A DNA stretch of 64,000 bases from GCA-2683135 sp964507445. GTDB taxonomy: Bacteria > Planctomycetota > GCA-002687715. Numbering within the stretch: position 1 is the stretch's first letter; each line of letters starts with the position of its first letter. The stretch spans positions 186,001-250,000 of the forward strand of contig CAZDQF010000001.1 of NCBI GenBank assembly GCA_964507445.1, written 5' to 3'. The position numbers and the translations under genes are program-made. Shown piece after piece: positions 1-9,036 of the stretch. A model generated the notes under the pieces. The model ran no database searches. It was given only the letters and a program-made list of their open reading frames with translations, and had not been told where the DNA came from.

Positions 1-3000
1 GACGATACCGAGCAGCTCCTGCGTGTTGGGTGCTTCGATCCAGATGCCCACCGAGGCTCCCGACACCTGGGAGACGGACGGGACGGCGAACTCCCAGGCC
101 GCTTCCTGAAGGCTCACGGGCGGGTAGGTGCCCGGCAGGGCGTACCTGACCACCACGGTCTCGGCCAGACTGCCGACGTTGAACCAGTGCTGGGTGAGCC
201 ACTGGGTCTTGTACTCGCCGTTCTGGACGGCGCACCAGTCCTGGACGTTCAGGAGGCCGGGGACACGTATGCCGAAACCACCGATGGCGTGGGAGTTGGC
301 GTAGAAGCAGACCCCCTGAGGGGTCACGCCGTCTTCCGCTGAATCGAAGAGGGACACGTTGTCGATGCTCGCCAGCGGACAGACCACCGCGCGCACGCGG
401 AAGAGTCCTGGGGTCGGGGTCAGTCCGAACGTGTCATGGACGACGCCGAGCGCGTCCGCGATGGAGACGGAACCCGCCGTGGGGGCGAGCTCGACCGTGA
501 AGCGTCCGCCGTTCCCGTAGTGACCAAGCGGCAAGGTTGAGGTGCCCAGGAAGCCACCGTTGTGCATCAGGGTCACCCGGAAGGTGGTGCTGGTCAGCGG
601 CACTGCCATGGCGGAGAGGATGTTACCCGTCCCCACCACGTCTTCGCATTTGAAACCCGCTACGGGGCCGGATGCGTTGGGCGCGAAGTTGACGTCCATG
701 CTGAGGCTCAGCGGGCGGCCACCCACCTGTTGTCCGTTCTTCAGGTTCAGCCACGACCAGCTGGATGCGGAGGTGGCGGCGTCCTGGTTGATGATGAGGT
801 TGGCGCTGGGGACGGCGTCCCACAGGTAGCCGTCCATGAACGAATACAGCCGGTCGTCCTGGGAAAGCGTCGGGAGGCCGGCGTCGCCGAGGATCACCGT
901 GAGGCCCACCTGTGTGAAGGACTGGGGCTGGTCGTCCACCACGAGCTCGTTGACCGTGAATGGGGCATACAAGGTCAGGGAGACGCCTTGCACTCCGTCC
1001 TCCGTGGCGGTCTTCACCCATACGCGGCCGTCCTTCACGGAGACGGTCACCGGTTCGCTGGCGGCGAGCATGGCGATCCCGTCGTGTGTGACGTGCAGGG
1101 CCTCCCCCGCCGCCCATGCAGACACCTGTTGACCGTTACGGCGGATCCAGAGGAACTCTGCGTCTGCCTGGGTGGTCATGTCTCCCATGGGGGCTGCGTC
1201 CGTGCGCACCATGGCCATGTCGGTGGAGGTCCCGAAGTCCATGGATGCGCCCCGTGTGTTGGCCAGCGGCGCCGCCAGGGGCATGGAGGACATGGGTGTG
1301 TGGGTGCCATGGACCGACAGGAAGGTCACCTGATCGCCGCTCGCCGTCACGCGATGCCTGTAGTAGGTGGTGCTCGCGTTGGTGGCAGCGGACCCATGAT
1401 GCACGTTGACGTTGGTCGGCGAGATCCACACGGACCGGGTGGTCGCGCCCGGTGTGCTGACGGTCATGGGATTGGACACGGTGCCGTCCCCCGAGGCCGG
1501 ACCTCCGGAGTGAAACACCTCTTCGTAGACGTGGGTGCCGCCGTCCTTGTCCACCTGGTCGACCAGGATGACGTAAGGGGTCACCTGATCCTTGATCATG
1601 ATCACGGATCGACTGGCCTTCTGCATCATCCACATGTTGGCGTGGGTTCCGCGGACGTAGTCCAGGTGCGGTGAGAACATCGCCTCACGCTTCTCGCCCA
1701 GATAGCGCCCCGCAGCTGGCGGGTTGTAGTAGTTGTTGTTGGAGCCGCGGAACGGTGCAGCGCCTTGAGCCAGGACGATGTTGTGATCGGTGGACTGAGC
1801 TCCGGACCAGTTGGATTGGTTTGCGTAGCCGATGTCGAGGAACGCCCACTTACCGGCGACGGAGAGCGAGAAGTGCCCGTCGTCCTCGTGGTTGTGGGTC
1901 ATCCACTCGTCGCGGACCAGGTAGTAGGCGGAGAGCCGATCCCAGGTCGGGTCCGTGCTGTTGTGCAGGAACGCATGCCCGCCATTCCCTACCTGTGGGT
2001 AGGAGGTCAGCTTGTTGCTGGTGGCGCTCCCCTGATTCAGGTTGTCGCGGAAGAAGCTGGAGAGCACCTCCGGGATCTGGGGCGTGAGATTCGCCGGATA
2101 GTAGATCGCCCGGTGAACGTGGGGGCTCCATGCCTGGGATGGCGTCGCGTCACCGGGGACCTCCTTGGCCATGATCTGGTTCAGGCCCCAGAGCGCGCTC
2201 GGGTCCTCGGCGTCCGCCCGGGTGAGCGGGTAGTAACACACGGGGTCGATTCGATCGCCCTTGTGGGTCGGCGACGAATCTCCGGTCCAGAGAAAGGAGT
2301 CCGCGGCCGCGGAGGCGGTGAGCCAGGCAGGGACCTTCAGCACGTTGGTGCCGGCGAGCCAATCTCCGTAACCGCAGTTGATGGCCGCTACGCCGGCGTT
2401 CATGGAGTACATGTTGCCGTAGTTGGAGTAGCCGTAGGACTCGTCCACGGAGCCGTCCGGAGAGATGGCGTCCATCCACCCGTCATGGAGCATCTGCATG
2501 TTCTGGTTCACCAGACCTTGCAGGTTGGGGTAGCTGGAGTCCCCTTCGATGGCCATGAGGGTGAACGCGATGCCCGTGCACCACGCCAGGGAGTGGTTGT
2601 CGTTGGCCGAGCTGTAGCTGCTGTAGCTCGCCCACCCGTTGCTCCCGTTGCGCATGGCGGTGACCCACGCTTCGAGTTCCGACACGATCGTCGCCTTCTC
2701 GCTGGAGGAGAGCAGCGGGTAGACCCAGTCGAAGGTCAACGCCATGGCGCAGGGGTAGGTGGCGCTGAGGTAGGCGCTGCTCCCCGTTGGGTTGACGAAG
2801 TTGGCCATGGTCATGAGCAGGTTCTTGGCGTTGTTGCCATAGCTCACGTTGCCGGTCATCTGGTAACGAAACGCGACCTCGGTCATGCGACGGAGGCTGC
2901 GATACACCACGTAGGCGAACTGACTGCTGCCTGAGGTCTGGAGCCCTGCGGACGTGACCATCTGGTTGTAGGAGTCCGCCGGTGGCGTCCCGGTCATGGA

Positions 3001-3135
3001 TACCTTGCTCTGCAAACCCGCAATATCCGAACTGGTGAAGAGCAGTCTTGGATGAGGCGTCGGGCTCTGTGCGAGGCACACCGAGGAAGCGAGCGAGAGG
3101 GCCAGGAGCACTGCGAACGTCCGAATTGCAGTCAT
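1..3135 (-). CDS. Secreted heparinase II/III-like polysaccharide lyase, 3' end cut by window edge
   Basis: The reading frame stays open from the ATG at 3135 to the left edge, giving 1045 codons with no stop. Residues 1 to about 22 form a signal peptide ending at Leu-Ala before Gln. An alpha-helical lyase region follows, with an NDNHSLAW stretch near residue 180. Near residue 412 there is an H-x-H-E-D-D-G-H-F stretch followed by a glycine-rich strand. These two features are typical of the heparinase II/III and alginate-lyase-like (alpha/alpha)6 plus beta-sandwich fold, which cleaves acidic polysaccharides by beta-elimination. The roughly 450 residues after about 600 are beta-rich and unrecognised. 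The protein should be exported. The true substrate cannot be read from sequence; heparin-like, alginate or other uronic polymers are all possible. The fold call is fairly sure, the specificity is not. Confidence 0.75.
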   Translation of the reverse strand, partial: MTAIRTFAVLLALSLASSVCLAQSPTPHPRLLFTSSDIAGLQSKVSMTGTPPADSYNQMVTSAGLQTSGSSQFAYVVYRSLRRMTEVAFRYQMTGNVSYGNNAKNLLMTMANFVNPTGSSAYLSATYPCAMALTFDWVYPLLSSSEKATIVSELEAWVTAMRNGSNGWASYSSYSSANDNHSLAWCTGIAFTLMAIEGDSSYPNLQGLVNQNMQMLHDGWMDAISPDGSVDESYGYSNYGNMYSMNAGVAAINCGYGDWLAGTNVLKVPAWLTASAAADSFLWTGDSSPTHKGDRIDPVCYYPLTRADAEDPSALWGLNQIMAKEVPGDATPSQAWSPHVHRAIYYPANLTPQIPEVLSSFFRDNLNQGSATSNKLTSYPQVGNGGHAFLHNSTDPTWDRLSAYYLVRDEWMTHNHEDDGHFSLSVAGKWAFLDIGYANQSNWSGAQSTDHNIVLAQGAAPFRGSNNNYYNPPAAGRYLGEKREAMFSPHLDYVRGTHANMWMMQKASRSVIMIKDQVTPYVILVDQVDKDGGTHVYEEVFHSGGPASGDGTVSNPMTVSTPGATTRSVWISPTNVNVHHGSAATNASTTYYRHRVTASGDQVTFLSVHGTHTPMSSMPLAAPLANTRGASMDFGTSTDMAMVRTDAAPMGDMTTQADAEFLWIRRNGQQVSAWAAGEALHVTHDGIAMLAASEPVTVSVKDGRVWVKTATEDGVQGVSLTLYAPFTVNELVVDDQPQSFTQVGLTVILGDAGLPTLSQDDRLYSFMDGYLWDAVPSANLIINQDAATSASSWSWLNLKNGQQVGGRPLSLSMDVNFAPNASGPVAGFKCEDVVGTGNILSAMAVPLTSTTFRVTLMHNGGFLGTSTLPLGHYGNGGRFTVELAPTAGSVSIADALGVVHDTFGLTPTPGLFRVRAVVCPLASIDNVSLFDSAEDGVTPQGVCFYANSHAIGGFGIRVPGLLNVQDWCAVQNGEYKTQWLTQHWFNVGSLAETVVVRYALPGTYPPVSLQEAAWEFAVPSVSQVSGASVGIWIEAPNTQELLGIV

Positions 3136-3469
3136 GGGGGCACCACGAGGTTCGGGCGAGAGCTTCGTCAACGAATCACACCGCCCGGGGACTGAGCAGG
3201 ATCGGTCTGAACACGGGTGAAGTGTCACGTCTGCCCGCATCGCCAACGGTCCTGCTGGAGACTAACCAGCTAACAACAACAACTTCTGTCCTTGTCGAGT
3301 TGTCGAGGCGTATACCTGTAGGCGCAGGCGTGGAAATACACACCACCATGGGCACAGGGATGGCACCCACGAAAGAGACTGCGCTTGATTGTCAAACGGG
3401 CTTACCCCGCAACCGCGCTGCCATAGAATCACAGCGGCGAACCCTTGAACAGGGACGGATGATCAACAC
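3136..3469. other. Intergenic region between divergent genes
   Basis: This 334-base stretch separates the minus-strand lyase from the plus-strand GroES-like gene. It should hold promoters for both. I see a weak plus-strand promoter candidate (listed separately) and a 5-bp hairpin at about 3255-3271, but no RNA gene and no convincing coding region. Confidence 0.5.
3402..3429 (+). promoter_or_regulatory. Weak sigma70-type promoter candidate for the GroES-like gene
   Basis: TTACCC at 3402-3407 and TAGAAT at 3424-3429 are separated by 16 bases and lie about 40 bases before the start codon. The -10 box is good and the -35 box is poor, so this is only a candidate. Confidence 0.3.
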
Positions 3470-3859
3470 ATGCGCAAAGGTAAGAAGACACTGATGGTGG
3501 TGGGGGACCGTGTCCTCGTGGAGCCGGAGGCCGGGACGGACCGCACGGAGGTAGGCCTCCTGCTACCCCCCGGCGCGGTCGAGAAGGAAGCGGTACAGAC
3601 CGGTCGCGTGGTGGCCATGGGCCCGGGCACTCCGTTACCGCCTCCCAATGAAGACGACCCTGAGCCGTGGCGCACCCAGAGTCGCGACGCCCGCTACATG
3701 CCCATGGAGGTGGAGCACGGAGACTTCGCGGTCTTCTTCCGCAAGGCCGCTATCGAGATCTCCTTCGAGGGGTCCAAGTTCCTGGTGGTCCCCCAGGGGG
3801 CGATCCTGGTCCTGGTGCGAGAGTCTCAGGTGCCGGACTCGTTACCCGACGACCTGTGA
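3470..3859 (+). CDS. Divergent GroES-like co-chaperone family protein
   Basis: The 129-residue product has a GroES-type beta-barrel pattern. VGDRVLVEP opens it, a mobile-loop-like LLLPPG follows, then GRVVAMGPG, and the end carries GSKFLVVPQGAILVLV. Ordinary GroES is about 95 residues; the extra length is an insertion around residues 52-80 rich in Pro, Asp and Glu. A GroES-related family with the same insertion is known from Bacteroidota-type genomes, and its partner is unclear. No groEL lies next to it here. AGGGACGG sits about 11 bases before the ATG. The last 18 bases overlap the convergent membrane-protein gene. The family call is good; calling it a working partner of GroEL would be inference. 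Confidence 0.75.
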   Translation: MRKGKKTLMVVGDRVLVEPEAGTDRTEVGLLLPPGAVEKEAVQTGRVVAMGPGTPLPPPNEDDPEPWRTQSRDARYMPMEVEHGDFAVFFRKAAIEISFEGSKFLVVPQGAILVLVRESQVPDSLPDDL

Positions 3860-4558
3860 CCTGCGCCGCCAGAGCTCCCTCCTCCAGGGGAGCAGGAGCA
3901 CGGCAAAGAGCGCGGTCATGAGCACCTCCGTGACCACGAGATACCAGGGCCAGGGGCCCAGGTAGTCCAGGAGACTGCCCGTGGGCGGCGGATAACGCAG
4001 GTACATGTAGTTGCCGTCCGAGAGCGCGCTCCCCACCGCGGCCAGGACCGCCCACCCGTTGGTGAACAGCACCACGCGCCAGAGCGCTCCCCGGGTAGGC
4101 ACGAGGTCACAGCAGGCGGCGAGGAAGACCGCCGCGATGACCAGCTCGCCGTGGGTGATGAAGAAGTGGAAGTACTCGTAACTGGGGAAGCCCTCGAGGA
4201 TGTTGGGCGTGAACACTCCCTGCAGCGTGCCACCGACGCACCACAGGTAGGCGAGCTCGAAGCGTCGGCGCGTCGGCGCGATGAGCGCGAGGGCGGTCAC
4301 GAACACGGCGGCGTCACACAGGTGAAGCGGCAGGGCCTCGTCCGCGACCCAGGTCCCGGTCCAGATCGCGTGCAGGTGCCAGACCAGGAGGTTGGCGATC
4401 TGGAGGGCCGCGAGGGCCCAGCGGGTGCGGCGAACCCAGGGAGATGCGGAGCCCATGCGTCTCCCCCACCAGATGAGCAGGCATCCGAGGGCCACCAGGG
4501 CTGCCATGGTGACCAGGTGCTCCCCACCGAAAATGGCGAACTCGCTCGGAGTCGACAT
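3842..4558 (-). CDS. YwaF/TIGR02206-type integral membrane protein
   Basis: The 238-residue protein has about seven hydrophobic segments. It carries the features I associate with the YwaF/TMEM164-like family: LPLHLCD near residue 77, a FHFFITHGE stretch near 130, and DGNYMYLRYPPP followed by a GPWPWYL end near 185-205. The conserved His and Asp inside the membrane suggest an enzyme, possibly an acyltransferase as proposed for the eukaryotic relative, but the bacterial role is not established. It overlaps the 3' end of the GroES-like gene on the other strand, so both genes end in shared DNA. Nothing beside it suggests a pathway. Confidence 0.7.
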   Translation of the reverse strand: MSTPSEFAIFGGEHLVTMAALVALGCLLIWWGRRMGSASPWVRRTRWALAALQIANLLVWHLHAIWTGTWVADEALPLHLCDAAVFVTALALIAPTRRRFELAYLWCVGGTLQGVFTPNILEGFPSYEYFHFFITHGELVIAAVFLAACCDLVPTRGALWRVVLFTNGWAVLAAVGSALSDGNYMYLRYPPPTGSLLDYLGPWPWYLVVTEVLMTALFAVLLLPWRRELWRRRSQVVG

Positions 4559-4604
4559 CCCATCCTCCCCCGCGGCGGCGTCGTCAGTCAGGCTCGACCC
4601 ACGG

Positions 4605-4811
4605 TCAGTGCCCGGTCCAGAGGTAGCCGCCGAGGCCGTCCGGTGTGAAGACGAGCAGCGACACGCCTCCGGAGAGGAGTGAAGGCACGAGGGCCGGTCC
4701 TCCGCTGAGGTGGTCGTACCAGTCGTACAGCATGGACCCCGCGGCGCCCGCGCCCCGGCCGCCGCCCGCGCCCCGGACCGGGGCCCGGGGGGGGGCCGGG
4801 ACGCCCGGGCG
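4605..4811 (-). CDS. C-terminal fragment of an unrecognised hydrophobic protein, cut by the N gap
   Basis: Reading leftward from the gap, one minus-strand frame stays open for about 68 codons and ends at a TGA at 4607-4605. The last 50 or so codons read naturally, with a hydrophobic PALVPSLLSGGVSLLVF segment ending in GGYLWTGH. The part next to the gap is almost pure G and C and encodes only Gly, Ala, Arg and Pro; it may be unreliable sequence. I do not recognise the family. The gene would start inside or beyond the gap. Confidence 0.4.
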   Translation of the reverse strand, partial: RPGVPAPPRAPVRGAGGGRGAGAAGSMLYDWYDHLSGGPALVPSLLSGGVSLLVFTPDGLGGYLWTGH

Positions 4812-4821
4812 NNNNNNNNNN
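4812..4821. other. Assembly gap (10 N)
   Basis: Ten N bases. The left flank is low-complexity G/C with long G runs and the right flank is T/G-rich low-complexity DNA, so the join is doubtful and the true gap length is unknown. Confidence 0.98.
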
Positions 4822-4867
4822 GTGTTGGGTGGTGGGGGGGTCCTCGGGTGTGGTGTTCTTACGTGTT

Positions 4868-7006
4868 TTACAGCTGGGCCCGGGCGGCGCGGGCCCCGCT
4901 TCCGCCGACGGCGAACGTGACGGGGCCCGGGTCGGACGCGTTCAGGCCGGGGCTCATCCCCATGAATTGCCGATCGCCGGCCGTCGCCAGGGGCGTGGAC
5001 AAGGGATTGGGGACGACGGCCTGGAGCCCCTCAAGCTCGATCACACCGGTGGAGGCGTTGAGCGTGATGGTGAAGTCGACGACCGTGGTGGGCTCACCGA
5101 GATAGGGAGCGGAGAAGTGGACGTGCACCTGGTCCGTCTGAGGACACAAGACGTTGACCGAGCCCTGGCTCGGGTCCAGATCGGTCCACAGCCCGACGAA
5201 CGGGAGGCCGGATGCGGCCTCAGCGGGGCTGGCGCTGAAGTCGATGGACGGCCCTGCGCCGAAGCTGATGCGGCCGTTGGAGTGGACATTGATGGCCGAG
5301 TAGGAGAGCCCATAGAACGGAAAGGACGGAGGGCCGCAGAGCGGCAGCGCCGCGGGGGTTAGCGTGACGATCTCCTCGTCCAGGAGCGGGCCGGGCACGC
5401 TGGTGGGGTTTTCCACGTTCACCTGCGTTGGCTGTGACAGTTGGAATCCGTCAGGGTGTGCCGCGTCCAGGACGAACATCTGGGCCGAGATCGGGCCGAT
5501 GTTGGGCGGGGTCGGGACCATGATGATCTGGTCACCGGGGAACGGTACGGCGAGGTTCGGCGTTGAGCCTCCGACCAACCATGAAAGGAAGGGGCTACTC
5601 AGCGCGATGTTGATGTTCTGACCGGCGGCGGTCGCGGAGCCTGCGGGGCTGTCTCCGGGGACCAACGTGGTCAGTCCCAGGAGCAGATCGTAGGGTGCGG
5701 GTGGCAGCTGGCTCCGCATGCTCAACTCCACCAGCTCGGTGGGGCAACGAGCGAGCACTACGGGGCTCAGGGTCGTGCCCAGGACCCCGTCCACATCCAT
5801 CCAGGCACCGTCGCCGTTGATCTCCCAGACCCCCGGAGTGGGTTCGCCGAAGCGGACGTCATCCAGCGCGCAGTCGCCCTGGTAGGAGTCACCGTTGGCG
5901 TAGTGGAAGCGGGTCTGGACCAGGCCGTTCACCGGCACGAGGAAGGCAGCACCCTGGGCCCACAGTGGCCCCTGGTCCCCGGTGATGGACCACACCGGTT
6001 GCCATGTGCCGTCGGCTAGTCTGCTCTCCAGGGTCAGGGTCCCCGCGTCGGCTCCGCTCAACTGGTACCAGAACTCAAGCGTGGGTGCGCTGACACCCTG
6101 CGCATAGAAGCACGGTAGCTCGATGGTGCCCTCCGTGTGCCCGCACCCCGACACCTCTGCGTAGAGATAGATGCCGTTGGGGTCGGACGTGGGGCCGATG
6201 TTGTGGCCGCCGATGGGGCCGGTTCCGCCGGAGGGGGTCGGACCGGTGTGGACGCGCCAGTCGGTCAGGTTGGAGGGGTCGTTTCGCCAGCCGGAGGGCA
6301 GGGTGCCACCTGCGGCGGTGCCGCAGGTGTTGATCGGCGTAGCCGGGGTCTCGTTCTCGAAGTTCTCCAAGATCGGCCCGATGCAGGCGCCGCTGGCCGT
6401 GGGCTCACCGAACACGATGTCGTCGAGGCAGCAGTCGCTCTGGAAGGACGAACCTCGAACGTAGAAGAACCGCAAGGTCGCCGTGCCGTTGACCAGGGTC
6501 ACCGGGACGATGTTGATCGTCCACTGGTCCCCCTGATCCCCTGTGATCATGTAGATCGTGTTCCAGACACCGGTGGCGTCCAGTTGTTGCACGCTCAGGG
6601 TCCCCATGTCGGCCCCGTACATGTGCGACCAGAAGGACAGGGTGGGGTTGAGCACGGCGGAGGCGTCGAAGCACGGGAGATTCAGGACGCCGTGCCAGAA
6701 GGCCGGCGTGCTGCAGCTGGTCTCCACGTAGACGTAGTTGCCGCTGCCGGTGGTGTGATCGCCCTGTGGGCCGGTTCCCCCGGATGGGGTGGGGCCACTG
6801 AAGACCCGCCAGACGGTGCTGCCCGTCGGATCGTTGGACCAGCCCGACGGCAGCACCCCGGGGTCGTTGGTGCCACATTCGCTCGTGACGGTGGCGGTGG
6901 AGGACTCGAAGTCCTCGATACCTGGGGGCGCGCACTGGGCGACCGCCCCCTCGAAGCAAGCAGCGAGGACGACGGAGACGACGGCGATCTGGGTGCGGAT
7001 CTGCAT
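4868..7006 (-). CDS. Secreted protein with two MAM-like repeats and a C-terminal beta domain
   Basis: I place the start at the ATG at 7006, because a signal peptide of about 23 residues ending in AVAQ begins there; the frame upstream runs antisense through the SDR gene. The 712-residue product holds two repeats of about 165 residues. Each opens with a Glu-Asn/Asp-Phe-Glu stretch, has a WRV...GPTPSGGTGP segment, and ends with a CxLDD(I/V)xFGEPT strand. This pattern resembles MAM-type beta-sandwich adhesion domains. A third part (about 370-500) is unrecognised. The last 200 residues have the look of large secreted planctomycete proteins. The stop is only 46 bases from the N gap, and the Arg/Ala-rich last residues may be an assembly artefact. 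A role in surface attachment is inference. Confidence 0.65.
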   Translation of the reverse strand: MQIRTQIAVVSVVLAACFEGAVAQCAPPGIEDFESSTATVTSECGTNDPGVLPSGWSNDPTGSTVWRVFSGPTPSGGTGPQGDHTTGSGNYVYVETSCSTPAFWHGVLNLPCFDASAVLNPTLSFWSHMYGADMGTLSVQQLDATGVWNTIYMITGDQGDQWTINIVPVTLVNGTATLRFFYVRGSSFQSDCCLDDIVFGEPTASGACIGPILENFENETPATPINTCGTAAGGTLPSGWRNDPSNLTDWRVHTGPTPSGGTGPIGGHNIGPTSDPNGIYLYAEVSGCGHTEGTIELPCFYAQGVSAPTLEFWYQLSGADAGTLTLESRLADGTWQPVWSITGDQGPLWAQGAAFLVPVNGLVQTRFHYANGDSYQGDCALDDVRFGEPTPGVWEINGDGAWMDVDGVLGTTLSPVVLARCPTELVELSMRSQLPPAPYDLLLGLTTLVPGDSPAGSATAAGQNINIALSSPFLSWLVGGSTPNLAVPFPGDQIIMVPTPPNIGPISAQMFVLDAAHPDGFQLSQPTQVNVENPTSVPGPLLDEEIVTLTPAALPLCGPPSFPFYGLSYSAINVHSNGRISFGAGPSIDFSASPAEAASGLPFVGLWTDLDPSQGSVNVLCPQTDQVHVHFSAPYLGEPTTVVDFTITLNASTGVIELEGLQAVVPNPLSTPLATAGDRQFMGMSPGLNASDPGPVTFAVGGSGARAARAQL

Positions 7007-7165
7007 GGACTGGGAGCCTGGGCCCGGTACGGGTTCACGGCCCGACCTCAATCCCCATGTTAGGCCAAAACGCTGTGTCGTGGCGAGGCGGTTTCCGGAC
7101 TCCGTCGGCGCCAAACAGACCCGCCCCTCTGCTACGCTCTTGCCCATGAACGTCAGGAGCCACCA

Positions 7166-7930
7166 ATGAATTACGACGGATTCGATCTGGCTGGACGGGT
7201 CGCCCTGGTGACCGGAAGCTCCAAGGGGCTGGGCCGCGCCATGGCCATGGCCCTCGCAGCCGCCGGAGCTCGGGTCTGCATGAACTACCACGGTGACACG
7301 GCGAAGGCGGATGCCGCCCTGGCGGAGCTCAAGGAGCGTGGGGGCGACGGGATCATGGTCCAGGCGAGCGCCATCGAGGAGTCCGGCGTGGACCAGCTCG
7401 TCTCCACTTGCGAAGACCAGCTGGGTCCTGTGGACGTCGTGGTCGTGAACGCCACCTGCGACCAGCCCCATCTCCCCATCGAGGAGTACGACTGGGACTT
7501 CTACCAGTCCATGGTGGACTACTTCATCAAGAGCCCTTATCTCATCGCGCGACGTGTCCTTCCCCACATGAAGGAGCAGAAGTGGGGTCGTCTGGTCAAC
7601 GTCGGCTCCGAGGTGTTCCAGCGCGGGGTCGGCGAATTCAGCGCCTACGTCGCTGCCAAGGGAGGCCAGAACGGCTGGACCCGGAGCATGGCTACGGAGC
7701 TTGCACCCCACGGGATCACATGCAACATGTTGAGCCCGGGGTGGATCCCCGTGGAGCGACACGAGAAGGAACCGCAGGAGGACAAGGACGCCTACCGTGC
7801 CTTGATCCCCATGGATCGGTGGGGCGTGCCCGAGGACGTCTGCGGGACCGTGGTTTATCTGGCGAGCGACGCGTCGTCGTTCGTCACCGGACAGAACATC
7901 TGCATCAACGGCGGGATGACCGTGGCATGA
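7166..7930 (+). CDS. Short-chain dehydrogenase/reductase (SDR)
   Basis: This is a classical 254-residue SDR. It has the cofactor-binding TGSSKGLG near residue 17, a VVNA stretch near 95, the catalytic Ser followed by YVAAK near 160, and a C-terminal INGG typical of the FabG-like group. It should oxidise or reduce a hydroxyl/keto group with NAD(P)H. It is the first gene of a four-gene plus-strand operon whose other members make a ribose-type ABC importer, so a sugar or polyol is the likely substrate. AGGAG lies just before the ATG. Its TGA overlaps the next start in an ATGA arrangement. The family is certain; the substrate is not. Confidence 0.9.
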   Translation: MNYDGFDLAGRVALVTGSSKGLGRAMAMALAAAGARVCMNYHGDTAKADAALAELKERGGDGIMVQASAIEESGVDQLVSTCEDQLGPVDVVVVNATCDQPHLPIEEYDWDFYQSMVDYFIKSPYLIARRVLPHMKEQKWGRLVNVGSEVFQRGVGEFSAYVAAKGGQNGWTRSMATELAPHGITCNMLSPGWIPVERHEKEPQEDKDAYRALIPMDRWGVPEDVCGTVVYLASDASSFVTGQNICINGGMTVA

Positions 7931-9030
7931 TCACCTACTCATTCTTCAAGCAACGCCCCGTTGTGGGCTCGGGGCTCGTCTTCTTGGTGGTGGCGTTCGC
8001 TCTCAGCGCCTGCGGTGACACCGTCGCCGTCGAAGACAACAGCGAGCGTGTCCGCACCGTCGTCGGCCCGATCCCGGACCGACCCAACGCCGACACGCCC
8101 CGGGTCGCCTTCGTGCCCAACGGACCGGCGTCGTTCTGGGACATCGCGAAGGCGGGCGCCATGAAGGCCGGCCGCGACCTGAAGTGTGAGGTGGACGTGC
8201 GTATCCCGGAGGGCGGGAAGGCGGAGTCTCAGAAGCAGATCATCGAGGATCTGGTCACTCGGGACTTCGACGGCATCGCCGTCTCCCCCATCGACGGAGA
8301 GAACCAGACCCAGCTCCTGAACGACGCAGCCAGCGGGCGCTACGTCATCACCCACGACTCTGATGCTCCTCATAGCGACCGGATCTGTTGCATCGGGATG
8401 GACAATTACGAGGCGGGTCGCATGTGCGGCAAGATGGTGAAGGAGGCGCTTCCAGACGGTGGAAAGGTGATGATCTTCGTCGGACGCCTGTCCCAGGACA
8501 ATGCCAAGGGTCGCCGTCAGGGGCTCATTGACGAGCTGCTGGATCGATCCTCCGACCCGACCCGCAATGATCCTCCGGGGAGCCTTCCCCAGGACGGCAA
8601 GTACATCATCCTCGGCACACGAACCGACGGCTTCGACAACGGCGTCGCCAAGGCGAACGCGGAGGATGCGCTCGCCCGTCACCCGGACGTGGCATGCATG
8701 GTCGGCTTGTTCGCCTATAACCCGCCGATGATCCTGGAGGCGCTCCGAGGGGCTGACAAGCTCGGAGCGGTCAAGGTCGTCGCGTTCGACGAGGCGGACG
8801 CCACCCTCCAGGGGATCAAGGATGGCACCGTGCACGGGACCGTGGCCCAGGACCCCTACATGTATGGGTACGAGTCCATCCGGGTCCTCGCGGCCCTGGC
8901 CCGTGGCGACCGGTCGGTGATCCCCGCTGGAGGATTTCAGAACATCCAGGGACAGCAGATTCGCAAGGACAACGTGGACGTCTTCTGGGACCAGCTGAAG
9001 GCCCGACTGGCCGCAGCCCGCGGCGGTTGA
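7927..9030 (+). CDS. CUT2-type ABC importer, sugar-binding lipoprotein
   Basis: The 367-residue product begins with a lipoprotein signal (FALSAC, lipid-bound Cys near residue 29). It continues as a type 1 periplasmic-binding protein of the ribose/xylose-binding group: VAFVPNGPASFWD at the first strand, a DGIAVSPIDGE hinge, and GTVAQDPYMYG near the C terminus. I chose the ATG at 7927 because it gives this signal directly and overlaps the SDR stop by four bases; the frame is open further upstream but runs inside the SDR gene. It should capture a sugar outside the inner membrane and pass it to the permease encoded downstream. A CCIG pair of cysteines near residue 155 is unusual for the family. 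Confidence 0.9.
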   Translation: MITYSFFKQRPVVGSGLVFLVVAFALSACGDTVAVEDNSERVRTVVGPIPDRPNADTPRVAFVPNGPASFWDIAKAGAMKAGRDLKCEVDVRIPEGGKAESQKQIIEDLVTRDFDGIAVSPIDGENQTQLLNDAASGRYVITHDSDAPHSDRICCIGMDNYEAGRMCGKMVKEALPDGGKVMIFVGRLSQDNAKGRRQGLIDELLDRSSDPTRNDPPGSLPQDGKYIILGTRTDGFDNGVAKANAEDALARHPDVACMVGLFAYNPPMILEALRGADKLGAVKVVAFDEADATLQGIKDGTVHGTVAQDPYMYGYESIRVLAALARGDRSVIPAGGFQNIQGQQIRKDNVDVFWDQLKARLAAARGG

Positions 9031-9036
9031 CCTGCG

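Noticed and set aside
562..2934. Long plus-strand open frames across the left end
   Set aside because: They are in register opposite the minus-strand lyase frame, whose translation has a signal peptide and lyase motifs; the plus-strand products are low-complexity Gly/Val/His-rich text.
3255..3271. Small hairpin in the intergenic region as a terminator
   Set aside because: Only five base pairs, no T-rich tail on either strand, and no gene ends there.
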